Source of the DNA: Sulfurimonas sp.
GTDB taxonomy: Bacteria; Campylobacterota; Campylobacteria; Campylobacterales; Sulfurimonadaceae
Reading direction: 5' to 3'
Assembly (NCBI GenBank): GCA_021648285.1
Contig: JAKITC010000016.1
Location: 1 to 37,688 of the forward strand
Length of the DNA: 37,688 nt
The stretch's first letter is position 1; every line of letters begins with the position of its first letter. The notes beneath the pieces are model-generated. The model was given only the letters and a program-made list of their open reading frames with translations, was not told the DNA's origin and made no database searches. Position numbers and translations under genes: made by a program. Below, in pieces: positions 16,042 through 23,866 of this stretch.

Positions 16042-18138
16042 TTAATTCTCTATAAAAAGATGAGAAGCTAGTTGTTCAATAGAACTCGCTGTCTCTTTTT
16101 TTGTAGCTTTAGAGATTCTATTTACATAATCTTCTAAAAGTTTATGATTGTTTATACTCTTTTCCCCATCTTTTTTTATTTTAACGTACGAACCGTCACT
16201 TTGAAGTTCATGCGCTAATGCGTTGTCAGAACATTGAAGTTTTAGTATCTGAATAATTTTTTCTTTAGATTTTTCATCTTTTATAGCAGTTAAAAGCTCT
16301 ATTCTTCTAACTAAGTTTCTTGGCATCCAGTCAGCAGAAGAGATGTAAACTTGAGCATCGTCATTTTTAAAATAGAATGTTCTTGGATGTTCAAGATATT
16401 TTCCAAGTATAGAAATTACTCTAATATTTTCACTAACACCTTCTATCCCTGTCTTTAGGCAACATATTCCACGAACTATAAGGTCAATTTTTACACCAGC
16501 CTGAGAGGCTTTATATAGGGCACGGATAACATCCTCATCAACAAGTGAGTTCATTTTTGCGATTATTTGACCATCCTTGCCTTTTCTAGTCTCGTTTTGG
16601 ATAAGAGAGAGTATTTTAGGTTTAATTTGTGATGGTGACATGTATAGTTCATCAAGTTTACCTTTTTTACTAAAACCAGTTAAAAAATGAAAAAATCTAG
16701 TCATATCATTTGTAATTTCGTCTTTAGAAGTCATATAACTCATGTCCGTGTAGATTTTTGCAGTAGCAGGATTATAGTTTCCAGTACCTAAATGGGCATA
16801 CTGTTTTAGTTTTCCATTTTTTCGCCTGGTTACCAAAGTAGCTTTCGCGTGAACTTTAAAACCTCTGATGCCATATATTACATGTGCTCCGGCTTTTTCA
16901 AGTGCTTTTGCCCAGATAAGGTTATTTTCTTCATCAAATCTTGCTTTTAACTCAACCATGACAGTTACTTGTTTACCAGATTCACTGGCAGCCATCAGTG
17001 CCTGAACTATTGGGGAGTTGGTTCCAGAGCGATAAAGCGTCATTTTAATTGAAACAACATCAGGATCTTTTGATGCACTCTGTATAAATTTCACAACAGG
17101 CTCAAAACTCTCATATGGATGGTAAAGTAGAATATCTTGCTTCTCTAATGTAAGAAAAATATTATCACCAGTATCTAATGGTGGTAATATTTTTGGTTTA
17201 AATGGTGCTGCTAAAAGATGAGCAAAATTTTTGTTTGACACTATTTGCCAAAGACTTGATAAGTTTAAAAATGTATGGAACTTATAAATGTCATCTTTAT
17301 AGACATTTGTATGACGATTAAAAAAGTTAGTAATCTCTTCATCGCCATCACTTCCAACTTCTAGTCTTACCATTGCACCCTTACGGCGAAGTTTAAGACC
17401 TTCCTCTAGAATCTCCATAAAGTCATCGGCCTCTTCTTCTTCTATTTCTATATCTGCATTTCTAGTTACTCTAAAAGATGCATATTTAAGAAGCGTATAA
17501 CCAGGAAACAGATCTTCTACATGTTGTGCTACAAGAGATTCTATTGGAACATATGTGCCATTTTCAAGTTCAATAAATCTTTGTAAAACTCTAGGAACAC
17601 GAATAAATCCAAATCTCTCTATAGAAACATTGCTATCATCACTTAATTTTACAATAAGTCCAAAACTAAGATTGTTTAAGTGAGGAAATGGGTGAGTAGC
17701 ATCAACAGCAATAGGAATAATTACCGGATATATATTCTCATTAAAGTATCTGTTTAAGTAGTTCTTTTCATGTTGATTTACTTCATCATATGACTTGATA
17801 CTTACACCTTCATCTTCAAGTTTTTTTAATATACCACCCATGCAGTGCTCAATTACTTGTTGCTCTTGATGTAGATATTTTCTTATTTCACGAAGTTGCT
17901 GAAGTGGTGTCAGTTTATCTGCACTAGAGACGATGATACCGGCTGCAAAAAGTTTTTTAAGCCCAGCTACTCTAATCATATAAAATTCATCTAAGTTAGT
18001 ACCGTAAATAGCTAGGAATTTCAAACGTTCTAAAAGAGGAAGTGATTCATCTTGAGCTTGTTTTAAAACTCTAGTATTGAATTGTAACCATGACAGTTCA
18101 CGGTTATTATAGAGATCTGGATTTTTTAAATTTAACAT
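16042..18138 (-). CDS. ppk: Polyphosphate kinase 1
   Basis: Peripheral membrane enzyme that makes polyphosphate from ATP through a phosphohistidine. At 698 residues it is the usual size. Domain marks in order: N domain [15 protein letters not shown] domain [18 protein letters not shown]-site region [16 protein letters not shown], and catalytic-domain [14 protein letters not shown] and [15 protein letters not shown] (phosphorylated and helper histidines). [15 protein letters not shown] lies near the end. It is first in a probable operon with the carbonic-anhydrase-like and TRIC genes (2- and 7-nt gaps). Confidence 0.96.
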   Translation of the reverse strand: MLNLKNPDLYNNRELSWLQFNTRVLKQAQDESLPLLERLKFLAIYGTNLDEFYMIRVAGLKKLFAAGIIVSSADKLTPLQQLREIRKYLHQEQQVIEHCMGGILKKLEDEGVSIKSYDEVNQHEKNYLNRYFNENIYPVIIPIAVDATHPFPHLNNLSFGLIVKLSDDSNVSIERFGFIRVPRVLQRFIELENGTYVPIESLVAQHVEDLFPGYTLLKYASFRVTRNADIEIEEEEADDFMEILEEGLKLRRKGAMVRLEVGSDGDEEITNFFNRHTNVYKDDIYKFHTFLNLSSLWQIVSNKNFAHLLAAPFKPKILPPLDTGDNIFLTLEKQDILLYHPYESFEPVVKFIQSASKDPDVVSIKMTLYRSGTNSPIVQALMAASESGKQVTVMVELKARFDEENNLIWAKALEKAGAHVIYGIRGFKVHAKATLVTRRKNGKLKQYAHLGTGNYNPATAKIYTDMSYMTSKDEITNDMTRFFHFLTGFSKKGKLDELYMSPSQIKPKILSLIQNETRKGKDGQIIAKMNSLVDEDVIRALYKASQAGVKIDLIVRGICCLKTGIEGVSENIRVISILGKYLEHPRTFYFKNDDAQVYISSADWMPRNLVRRIELLTAIKDEKSKEKIIQILKLQCSDNALAHELQSDGSYVKIKKDGEKSINNHKLLEDYVNRISKATKKETASSIEQLASHLFIEN

Positions 18139-18188
18139 GAAATAGCCTATATTGTCATATGTTTTACGGTTATTGTAGCTAAAAGCTT

Positions 18189-18194
18189 ATTATA
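18189..18194 (-). promoter_or_regulatory. Possible -10 box for ppk
   Basis: TATAAT on the minus strand, 50 nt before the ppk ATG, in the 62-nt gap after lnt. It would give ppk its own promoter, separate from lnt. Confidence 0.45.
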
Positions 18195-18200
18195 ATAACA

Positions 18201-19439
18201 TTATCTAATAATCCCCGTCCCTCTGTAGTTCGCTGAATGGTAGATGGTAACACCATTTTTACGGGCATAAAATCTCATAAGTAGTTTTTGAAGTGTAGGC
18301 TCAATAGAAGGAGCAAACCAGGCATTATTGCTAATTGCTATGACAAAATCTACATCACCGTTATATATCTCTTGACATGTGGCTTCGTAACAGATCGCAT
18401 TTCTAAATCTTATGCCTTTTATAACAAAATCAGTTGGCTTGGACGCTGTCTTAAAGTCAGAAGTGCCGGCAAAAAACATATCATTTATAAACTTTCTAGC
18501 AAAGCTTGGAAGGGGTATATACTCTCCAAAAGGAACCAAGACAAGCTTTTTTGCCACTTCGTAAGTACCGTTACTAAACATATATGTTACGTTATAGTGA
18601 GAAGAATTTTCACTTATAAGTGTACCTGCAATAATAGTTATCTCTTTGGAAAACACTAAGAGTTGTTCCATAAGTTTAGGAGTTTTGTTCATGTAAAGAG
18701 GAAAAACAGATTCCGGCAGCACTACTACATCATAATCATCTTTAATTGCACTTTCTATTTCCGAGTATGCCATTTTTATAGTGGGTTTGAGAGTCTCTCT
18801 TTTCCACTTCACATCCTGTTTTATATCTGTAGAGACCAGTTTGATTTTAAGGGGTGCATCTTTTTGTATTTTAGGATTGAAATTTAAAGCAGCAATCAAT
18901 AGTAAAAGTGGCAGATATCTATATTTATTTTTTATGTAGTTAGGAAGTGATAAAGCTGTTAAAACAATCGCTAGTTGATACTTAAAAACACCTATGTAGC
19001 TATCTACAAACAGAAGCTCGATTTGAAGCCAGTTCCAATCCATAGGCTCAAAAAAACTAAGCCCAAATAGCAATAAAGCTCTAATTAGCACACTGTTTGT
19101 AAGTGCTAAAACACCAAAAAACAGCATATATATAATTCCAAAAATAAAAGTAATGATGTATGTTAAGTAGCCTACACCGTTGTATTCAAAACTATATCCA
19201 ACCCAGTAAAACCATAAAATACCTATAAAAAAACCGGCAACCAGTACAGCTCTTTTGGATATGTACAGAAGTAGTCCCAAAGAGAGAAGCCCACATATAG
19301 TGTTTACAACTTTCAGAGTGATACCAAAATGTTCTAGATAGATAAAAGCACTAAAGAGTATAGCTGTAATAACTCCACTCACTAAGTCAAGTTTAAATGT
19401 GTTTTGTAATTCTTGAAATTTGTTTATTATTTTTAACAT
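18201..19439 (-). CDS. lnt: Apolipoprotein N-acyltransferase
   Basis: Inner-membrane enzyme that adds the third acyl chain to lipoproteins, here 412 residues. About seven N-terminal hydrophobic segments precede a nitrilase-fold domain. The Glu-Lys-Cys triad can be read in VVLPESVFP, the VLVPFGEYIP region and NAICYEATC. SNNAWFAPSIEPTLQK is the usual distal motif. The frame is open to 19478, but the added residues are encoded by REP-like repeat DNA. I therefore prefer the ATG at 19437-19439 (MLKIINKF). A TATAAT ends 6 nt before that ATG, suggesting a leaderless message. Confidence 0.92.
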   Translation of the reverse strand: MLKIINKFQELQNTFKLDLVSGVITAILFSAFIYLEHFGITLKVVNTICGLLSLGLLLYISKRAVLVAGFFIGILWFYWVGYSFEYNGVGYLTYIITFIFGIIYMLFFGVLALTNSVLIRALLLFGLSFFEPMDWNWLQIELLFVDSYIGVFKYQLAIVLTALSLPNYIKNKYRYLPLLLLIAALNFNPKIQKDAPLKIKLVSTDIKQDVKWKRETLKPTIKMAYSEIESAIKDDYDVVVLPESVFPLYMNKTPKLMEQLLVFSKEITIIAGTLISENSSHYNVTYMFSNGTYEVAKKLVLVPFGEYIPLPSFARKFINDMFFAGTSDFKTASKPTDFVIKGIRFRNAICYEATCQEIYNGDVDFVIAISNNAWFAPSIEPTLQKLLMRFYARKNGVTIYHSANYRGTGIIR

Positions 19440-19445
19440 AATGAG

Positions 19446-19451
19446 ATTATA
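19446..19451 (-). promoter_or_regulatory. -10 box for lnt
   Basis: TGTGTATAAT, an extended -10 on the minus strand, ending 6 nt before the lnt ATG. The predicted start point falls on or next to the ATG, leaving no room for a ribosome site. Confidence 0.5.
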
Positions 19452-19470
19452 CACATATTTTCTCCAACTT

Positions 19471-19505
19471 GTTCCCAAGTTGCACTAAACCCTCTAGTTC
19501 CCAAG
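19471..19505. repeat. Two REP half-sites
   Basis: GTTCCCAAG at 19471-19479 and AGTTCCCAAG at 19496-19505 match the left arm of the REP palindromes to the right, but their GGGAAC partners are missing. They look like decayed REP units next to lnt. Confidence 0.5.
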
Positions 19506-19530
19506 TAAGAATAATCTACTCTTTTCAACT

Positions 19531-19640
19531 CGTTCCCAACTTGCAGTTGGGAATGCATACAACAGTAACAATAGATAAGAAAAGAACAACGCAACTATAC
19601 AAAACAGAAATATACACTCCCAAGCGAAGCGAGGGAGCAA
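19531..19640. repeat. REPIN-like element, copy A (83-bp identical core)
   Basis: A 9-bp hairpin TTCCCAACT/AGTTGGGAA (19533-19553, loop TGC) and a second, opposite-facing palindrome CTCCC...GGGAG (19617-19637) are joined by about 63 nt. Two REPs in inverted order make a REPIN. Bases 19549-19631 are identical to 20996-21078. The flanks CTCGTTCCC and GGGAGCAAG are the usual REP edges. It lies upstream of the outer-membrane-type gene. Confidence 0.85.
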
Positions 19641-19686
19641 GAAAAAAATCAAACTAAAAAACACATTTTTAAGCACTCTCTTATAA

Positions 19687-19695
19687 GGGGGGGGG
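19687..19695 (+). promoter_or_regulatory. Nine-G homopolymer upstream of the outer-membrane-type gene (possible phase-variation tract)
   Basis: Nine consecutive G, from 45 to 37 nt before the ATG at 19732, in otherwise AT-rich DNA. TAAAAT (19696-19701) follows at once and could be a -10 box, which would put the tract in the spacer. Poly-G tracts mediate slipped-strand phase variation in Campylobacterota. Regulation here is inferred. Confidence 0.6.
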
Positions 19696-19731
19696 TAAAA
19701 TTCAACATAAAATCATAAAAAGAGACGATAT

Positions 19732-20913
19732 ATGAAAATATTACTTAGATTGCTAATAGTTATGTGTTTAGTTGGAAGCCTATACGCTTCCCAAAGAGAT
19801 ACAACCATAAACATTTATGGGGTTGGTGCAAAGACAGACAAGAACCAAAATAGTTCTTATGGTGCAGGGGTTATGTTTGATAGTGAAGATATCAAGATTA
19901 AGTTAGAAGCTACTTCTGATTTTATCAAAACTGGTGCAGTTTTAAAGTTTAACCCTTTTGTTAAAGATTGGTACTTTAAAGTTGGTGCAAACTATATCAA
20001 TCAAAAAATGTATGCTCCTGATGATACAAACGCAAAAGTAAGTCAATACTCTGGTGCTTTAGGTACTGGTTATATGATAAACAATGATTTGTATATTGAA
20101 ATTGGTGGTTCTTATACTAAGCTTGATGGAAATACTATCGGTGCTGATTATGAGATAGTTGATGAAACTACATCTTTAGCTTACTTAGAAGTTGCTAAAA
20201 GATGGTTTGATGTATTAGATACAACAGCAAACGCAGGACAAGTTTTTCACGAGTTTAGTGATGATGAGTTCTCTTATGGTTTAGGTGTAGACTACTATCC
20301 TACAAATAACTCAAAACTTGGATTTAACTATCAAAATGAAGAGAATAATATCGCAAGTGTTTATTCTGCTCAATATGGTTATATCTTTGGAGAATATGTA
20401 AACAACATATCAAGTGAGACTTATCAAGCAAATGTTGGTGTGAAAATAGCATTTACAGATTTAACAGACCTCTCTACTTACGGTATGCCTACAAATATCA
20501 AGCCTCATCTTTCAGAACTTCACAGATTCGAAAGTGTTGCCTTTGGTACAAATATGGAGATACAAAGTAGTGCAGGAGTTAGTAAAACTGCTGAAGCAAT
20601 AGCTAGAGATAATACTCCTGCAATTTCAAGTCCTACAATAGCAATGGCTGACCAAACAGTAGATGATAATGGTGGAGCTGGCTCTACTGATTTACCTGCT
20701 CCTACTGTTACTGGTGTTAATGCAGGTGCTGTTTACTCACTTGTAGCTGACCCTACAGGTGGAAAACTTACTATCAATGCAGGTACTGGTGTTGCTACTT
20801 GGTTAGGAAACTTAGGTGGTCCAGCTGATTATAGTATAACTATAAAAGTTGTGAACACTGATGGTGGTAATTCACAAGTTACATTTAATTTACATGTGAA
20901 TAATAACTTATAA
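19732..20913 (+). CDS. Outer-membrane beta-barrel-like protein with C-terminal Ig-like domain
   Basis: A 393-residue exported protein of unrecognised family. Residues 1-19 form a signal peptide (MKILLRLLIVMCLVGSLYA, then SQRD). Residues about 25-255 alternate polar and hydrophobic residues in many short strands rich in Tyr and Gly (YFKVGANYI, ALGTGYMINNDLYIEIGGSY, FSYGLGVDYYPT), as in a barrel. Residues about 295-393 look like a bacterial Ig/cadherin-type domain (IAMADQTVDDNGG, PADYSITIKVVNTDGG, VTFNLHVNN). AGAGACG precedes the ATG. It is monocistronic, with a strong terminator, a poly-G tract upstream and matching REPIN copies on both sides. Function unknown. Confidence 0.75.
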   Translation: MKILLRLLIVMCLVGSLYASQRDTTINIYGVGAKTDKNQNSSYGAGVMFDSEDIKIKLEATSDFIKTGAVLKFNPFVKDWYFKVGANYINQKMYAPDDTNAKVSQYSGALGTGYMINNDLYIEIGGSYTKLDGNTIGADYEIVDETTSLAYLEVAKRWFDVLDTTANAGQVFHEFSDDEFSYGLGVDYYPTNNSKLGFNYQNEENNIASVYSAQYGYIFGEYVNNISSETYQANVGVKIAFTDLTDLSTYGMPTNIKPHLSELHRFESVAFGTNMEIQSSAGVSKTAEAIARDNTPAISSPTIAMADQTVDDNGGAGSTDLPAPTVTGVNAGAVYSLVADPTGGKLTINAGTGVATWLGNLGGPADYSITIKVVNTDGGNSQVTFNLHVNNNL

Positions 20914-20920
20914 AAATATA

Positions 20921-20950
20921 AAAGCTTAGAGAATAATCTCTAAGCTTTTT
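20921..20950 (+). terminator. Strong intrinsic terminator
   Basis: A perfect 12-bp stem AAAGCTTAGAGA (20921-20932) / TCTCTAAGCTTT (20937-20948) with an ATAA loop, ending in a T run, 7 nt after the stop of the outer-membrane-type gene. Confidence 0.9.
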
Positions 20951-20976
20951 ACTTTTAATCTTTATATATTTTTAAC

Positions 20977-21085
20977 TCGTTCCCATGGTTTCCATGGGAA
21001 TGCATACAACAGTAACAATAGATAAGAAAAGAACAACGCAACTATACAAAACAGAAATATACACTCCCAAGCGAAGCGTGGGAGC
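20977..21085. repeat. REPIN-like element, copy B
   Basis: Hairpin TTCCCATGG/CCATGGGAA (20980-21000, loop TTT), then the same linker and the CTCCCA...TGGGAG palindrome (21064-21084). The 83 bases 20996-21078 equal 19549-19631, but the first hairpin differs by compensating changes in both arms. This is a direct repeat of copy A, 1447 bp away, across the outer-membrane-type gene. Confidence 0.85.
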
Positions 21086-21095
21086 GAGAGAGAGA

Positions 21096-21189
21096 AGTAA
21101 AGCGTGGGAGCGAGTAATGTATGAGTTCCCAAGCAGAGCGTGGGAACTAGAAAAACTAATATATGAGTTCCCAAGTAAAACATGGGAAC
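21096..21189. repeat. REP cluster upstream of the RAYT gene
   Basis: A partial unit AAAGCGTGGGAGCGAG lies near 21099-21114. Two full REP palindromes follow with arms GTTCCCA/TGGGAAC, at 21125-21147 and 21167-21189. Each is preceded by GA and followed by TAG. Bases 21190-21296, up to the transposase start, hold a further degenerate GGAGCAAG and nothing else I recognise. Confidence 0.8.
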
Positions 21190-21296
21190 TAGAGTGAAAA
21201 GCATAGGAGCAAGTGTGCATAAAATATGTCAATCTGACATATAATAATCTCTAAATCAAATCTTCTGATATTATCAAAATAAAAGAAGGCAGTGTT

Positions 21297-21830
21297 ATGG
21301 GAAGAAGCAGATACAAAATTTATGAACCAACACATCCACACTTTGTTACATGTACCATACTCCACTGGATACCTATCTTTACAAGAGTTGAGACTACAGA
21401 GATAGTTTACGAGAGTCTAAAGTACCTTCAACAAACAGACAACCTAAAAATATATGCACATGTCATACTTGAAAACCATCTGCATTTAGTTGTCTCAAGT
21501 GATGATATAGGAAAATCTATGAGAAAATTTAAAGCTCATACTGCCAAAGAAATCTTAAAACTGCTTCAAAATAGAAATGTAAAAACCATACTTGAGCAGT
21601 TGGCATTTTACAAAAAGGCTCACAAAAAAGATACCACTTATCAACTTTGGCAAGAGGGAATACAACCTAAGCTAATTATAAACGATAAGATGATGATTGA
21701 TAGAATAAATTATATTCATAATAACCCAGTAACAAGAGGGTACATTGATGATGCAAAGTACTGGAGATATAGTAGTGCTAGAGATTACGAAGGTGTTGAG
21801 GGGTTGATAGAAATTGAGAAGTTTTTTTGA
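21297..21830 (+). CDS. REP-associated tyrosine transposase (RAYT), Y1_Tnp/HUH family
   Basis: A 177-residue single-strand DNA transposase-like protein. The HUH metal site is HLH at residues 61-63 (ENHLHLVV). The predicted nucleophile is Tyr139 in RINYIHNNPVTRGYI, the typical RAYT context. RAYTs bind and cleave REP hairpins and are thought to spread REPINs. Family members are usually single-copy domesticated genes, not free IS elements. GAAGG lies just upstream of the ATG. The frame is intact, and REP palindromes with the expected sequence lie on both sides. Confidence 0.92.
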   Translation: MGRSRYKIYEPTHPHFVTCTILHWIPIFTRVETTEIVYESLKYLQQTDNLKIYAHVILENHLHLVVSSDDIGKSMRKFKAHTAKEILKLLQNRNVKTILEQLAFYKKAHKKDTTYQLWQEGIQPKLIINDKMMIDRINYIHNNPVTRGYIDDAKYWRYSSARDYEGVEGLIEIEKFF

Positions 21831-21849
21831 TATATGAGAGTACATGTAT

Positions 21850-21877
21850 GCATTCCCAAGTGGAACTTGGGAACGAG
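21850..21877. repeat. REP palindrome downstream of the RAYT gene
   Basis: GCATTCCCAAGT, loop GGA, ACTTGGGAACGAG. The 9-bp arms TTCCCAAGT/ACTTGGGAA are at 21853-21861 and 21865-21873. The GCAT and GAG edges match the outer ends of the REPIN copies, and its orientation is opposite to the units upstream of the RAYT. Confidence 0.85.
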
Positions 21878-21914
21878 AGTGAACCGTTTCAGTCCTTTAT
21901 TAATATTTTTTTTG

Positions 21915-21920
21915 TATAAT
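21915..21920 (+). promoter_or_regulatory. -10 box for yajC-secD-secF
   Basis: TATAAT in TTTTTGTATAATC, 33 nt before the yajC ATG, with AAGGA at 21938-21942. The same TTTTTGTATAATC string occurs at 25034-25046 before the DUF6394-type gene. Confidence 0.7.
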
Positions 21921-21953
21921 CGCCACAATTTATTCACAAGGAACTAAAAACTC

Positions 21954-22220
21954 ATGGAAATCATAAGCCAACTATTACCGTTCGTATTCTTAATCGCAAT
22001 TATGTATTTTGTAATTATTCGTCCACAGCAAAAAGAAGCAAAGAGCAGAAAAGAGATGATAGGTGCTCTAGCAAAAGGTGACAAAGTTGTTACTGCAGGT
22101 GGCGTAATAGTAATTATTCATAAAGTTGAAGAAAATTTTTTAAGCGTCAAAATTAACGATGACACAATAGTAAAAATTACTAAAGAAGCTGTTTCTAGAA
22201 AGTACGAGGATGAAGCTTAA
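21954..22220 (+). CDS. yajC: Preprotein translocase subunit YajC
   Basis: An 88-residue inner-membrane accessory protein of the Sec translocon. One N-terminal membrane helix (LLPFVFLIAIMYFVIIRPQ) is followed by the conserved RPQQKEAK and a small cytoplasmic beta domain with LAKGDKVVTAGGV. The last 11 nt overlap secD, so translation is coupled. In C. jejuni the gene lies directly beside lnt; here the REPIN/RAYT insert separates them. Confidence 0.96.
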   Translation: MEIISQLLPFVFLIAIMYFVIIRPQQKEAKSRKEMIGALAKGDKVVTAGGVIVIIHKVEENFLSVKINDDTIVKITKEAVSRKYEDEA

Positions 22221-23781
22221 TTATCGCATAGTTATTTTTGCCCTTGCTATAGTATTTGGTCTATTTTTCTCTGCCCCGTCACTGCTTCAAACACAGGATG
22301 GGAAAAAAGTTACTTTAGGACTTGACCTTCAAGGAGGTTTACATATGCTTCTTGGTGTAAAAACTGAAGAAGCTGTAAAATCTCGTATAAAGTCTATAGC
22401 AGCCAGTATTCAACACTTTAGTGAACGTAAAGATATTTTAATTGATTCTCTTACTTTTGATGACAGTTCTATATCATTTACACTTTTAGATAGTGATGAT
22501 AAAACAACTATACAGGAGTATTTGGCAGAGATTGAAGGTTCAGTAGTAGTTGTAAATGCTGAAAACATTTCTCTTACCCTTACTGATGAAGAGATAGCTA
22601 GAACCAAAAAACAAGCTATCTCACAAGCCATTGAGACTATCAGAAACAGACTTGATCAATTTGGTTTAACTGAGCCGGTAGTTGCTCGTCAAGGTGAAGA
22701 GAAAATTCTTGTTCAATTAGCAGGTATTAAAACTCAAGAGGAAGAGCAACGTGCTCGTGAACTTATCTCTCGTGCTGCAAAACTTGAGCTTATGGCTGTT
22801 GATGAAGATAGAGCTGCTCGTGTAAACACCATGACTGCTATGGATGCTGCTGAGTATGGTGATGTAATTTTAGAAGATGTCAAAAACCCGGGTATCAAGT
22901 ATCTTGTCCATGAAATTCCTATTTTAGATGGTTCTATGCTTACAGATGCACATGTTGGTTTTGATCAAAATAACCGCCCATTAATTAACTTTACACTAAA
23001 TGCTGAAGGTGCTGAAATATTTGGAGATTTTACAGCTAAAAGTGTTGGAAAAAGATTAGCAGTAGTTCTTGATTCAAAAGTTTACTCTGCTCCAAATATC
23101 AATGAGCGTATTGGTGGCGGTAGTGGTCAAATTTCTGGTGATTATACTGTGATGGAAGCAAAAGATTTATCTATTGCTCTTCGTTCAGGTTCTATACTCG
23201 CACCAATATATTTGATGGAAAAGAGAAGTGTTGGACCAAGTCTTGGTGCTGATAGCATCAAGGCTAGTATGATTGCACTCATCGGTGGTTTTATTTTGGT
23301 AATCATCTTTATGGTTGTTTACTATAGAGTAGCAGGAATTATTGCAAATATTGCTTTAGTTGCTAACTTGCTTATCATTTTAGCTGTAATGTCTCTATTT
23401 GGTGCTACTTTGACACTTCCAGGTATGGCAGGTATTGTTTTAACCGTCGGTATGGCCGTTGATGCCAATGTTATTATTTCTGAGCGTATTCGTGAGCTAA
23501 TTTACCAAGGTGTTTCTATCCATAAAGCTATAGAAGATGGTTATGCAAACGCTATGCGTGCTATTTTAGATGCAAATATTACAACTTTGATTGCTGCAGT
23601 TGTTCTTTATGCTTACGGAACTGGTGCTATTAAAGGTTTCGCAATTACCATCAGTATCGGTATTTTAGCTTCTATGCTAACAGCCATTTTAGGTACACAC
23701 GGAATTTATCAAATGCTTGAGAAGAGAATTCAAAAAAGTAAAAATAACCTTTTATGGTTTGGAATAAAGGGGTTAGTATGA
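22210..23781 (+). CDS. secD: Protein translocase subunit SecD
   Basis: Inner-membrane RND-type subunit of 523 residues that uses the proton motive force to help pull exported proteins into the periplasm, together with SecF. Residues about 10-27 form the first membrane helix. GLDLQGGLHMLLGV is the D1 motif, followed by the large periplasmic P1 domain (ETIRNRLDQFGLTEPVVARQG). Five further helices come after LRSGSILAPI, including GMAVDANVIISERIRE. It starts inside the yajC end. Its stop codon overlaps a 28-codon ORF. Confidence 0.97.
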   Translation: MKLNYRIVIFALAIVFGLFFSAPSLLQTQDGKKVTLGLDLQGGLHMLLGVKTEEAVKSRIKSIAASIQHFSERKDILIDSLTFDDSSISFTLLDSDDKTTIQEYLAEIEGSVVVVNAENISLTLTDEEIARTKKQAISQAIETIRNRLDQFGLTEPVVARQGEEKILVQLAGIKTQEEEQRARELISRAAKLELMAVDEDRAARVNTMTAMDAAEYGDVILEDVKNPGIKYLVHEIPILDGSMLTDAHVGFDQNNRPLINFTLNAEGAEIFGDFTAKSVGKRLAVVLDSKVYSAPNINERIGGGSGQISGDYTVMEAKDLSIALRSGSILAPIYLMEKRSVGPSLGADSIKASMIALIGGFILVIIFMVVYYRVAGIIANIALVANLLIILAVMSLFGATLTLPGMAGIVLTVGMAVDANVIISERIRELIYQGVSIHKAIEDGYANAMRAILDANITTLIAAVVLYAYGTGAIKGFAITISIGILASMLTAILGTHGIYQMLEKRIQKSKNNLLWFGIKGLV

Positions 23782-23864
23782 CAACTTTATTCATCGAAGA
23801 TGAAACTTTAGTGACTGAATATAATCTGGACTTGTTCATATTATATGAGATTGATGAGGACTAA
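23778..23864 (+). CDS. Possible 28-residue acidic microprotein between secD and secF
   Basis: Short ORF starting MTTLFIEDETLV and ending ILYEIDED. The ATG overlaps the secD stop as ATGA (23778-23781), the classic coupling arrangement. Its TAA ends 2 nt before the secF ATG, and the secF ribosome site (GATGAGGA) lies in its last codons. It contains about eight acidic residues and no Lys or Arg, and is not a membrane helix. I know of no such gene in the secDF locus. It may be a real small protein or only a spacer that keeps ribosomes flowing into secF. Confidence 0.45.
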   Translation: MTTLFIEDETLVTEYNLDLFILYEIDED

Positions 23865-23866
23865 TC

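Noticed and set aside
20962..21232. Overlapping 70-86-codon ORFs in the REP cluster
   Set aside because: They are translations of the REPIN repeats (recurring LGTH/LLGNS motifs from the palindromes) and recur at 19469-19676. Both strands are open only because the repeat lacks stops.
19471..21877. CRISPR array from the repeated GTTCCCAAG units
   Set aside because: Spacing is irregular, the repeats are palindromes of variable inner sequence, and no cas genes are present. REP/REPIN with RAYT explains them better.
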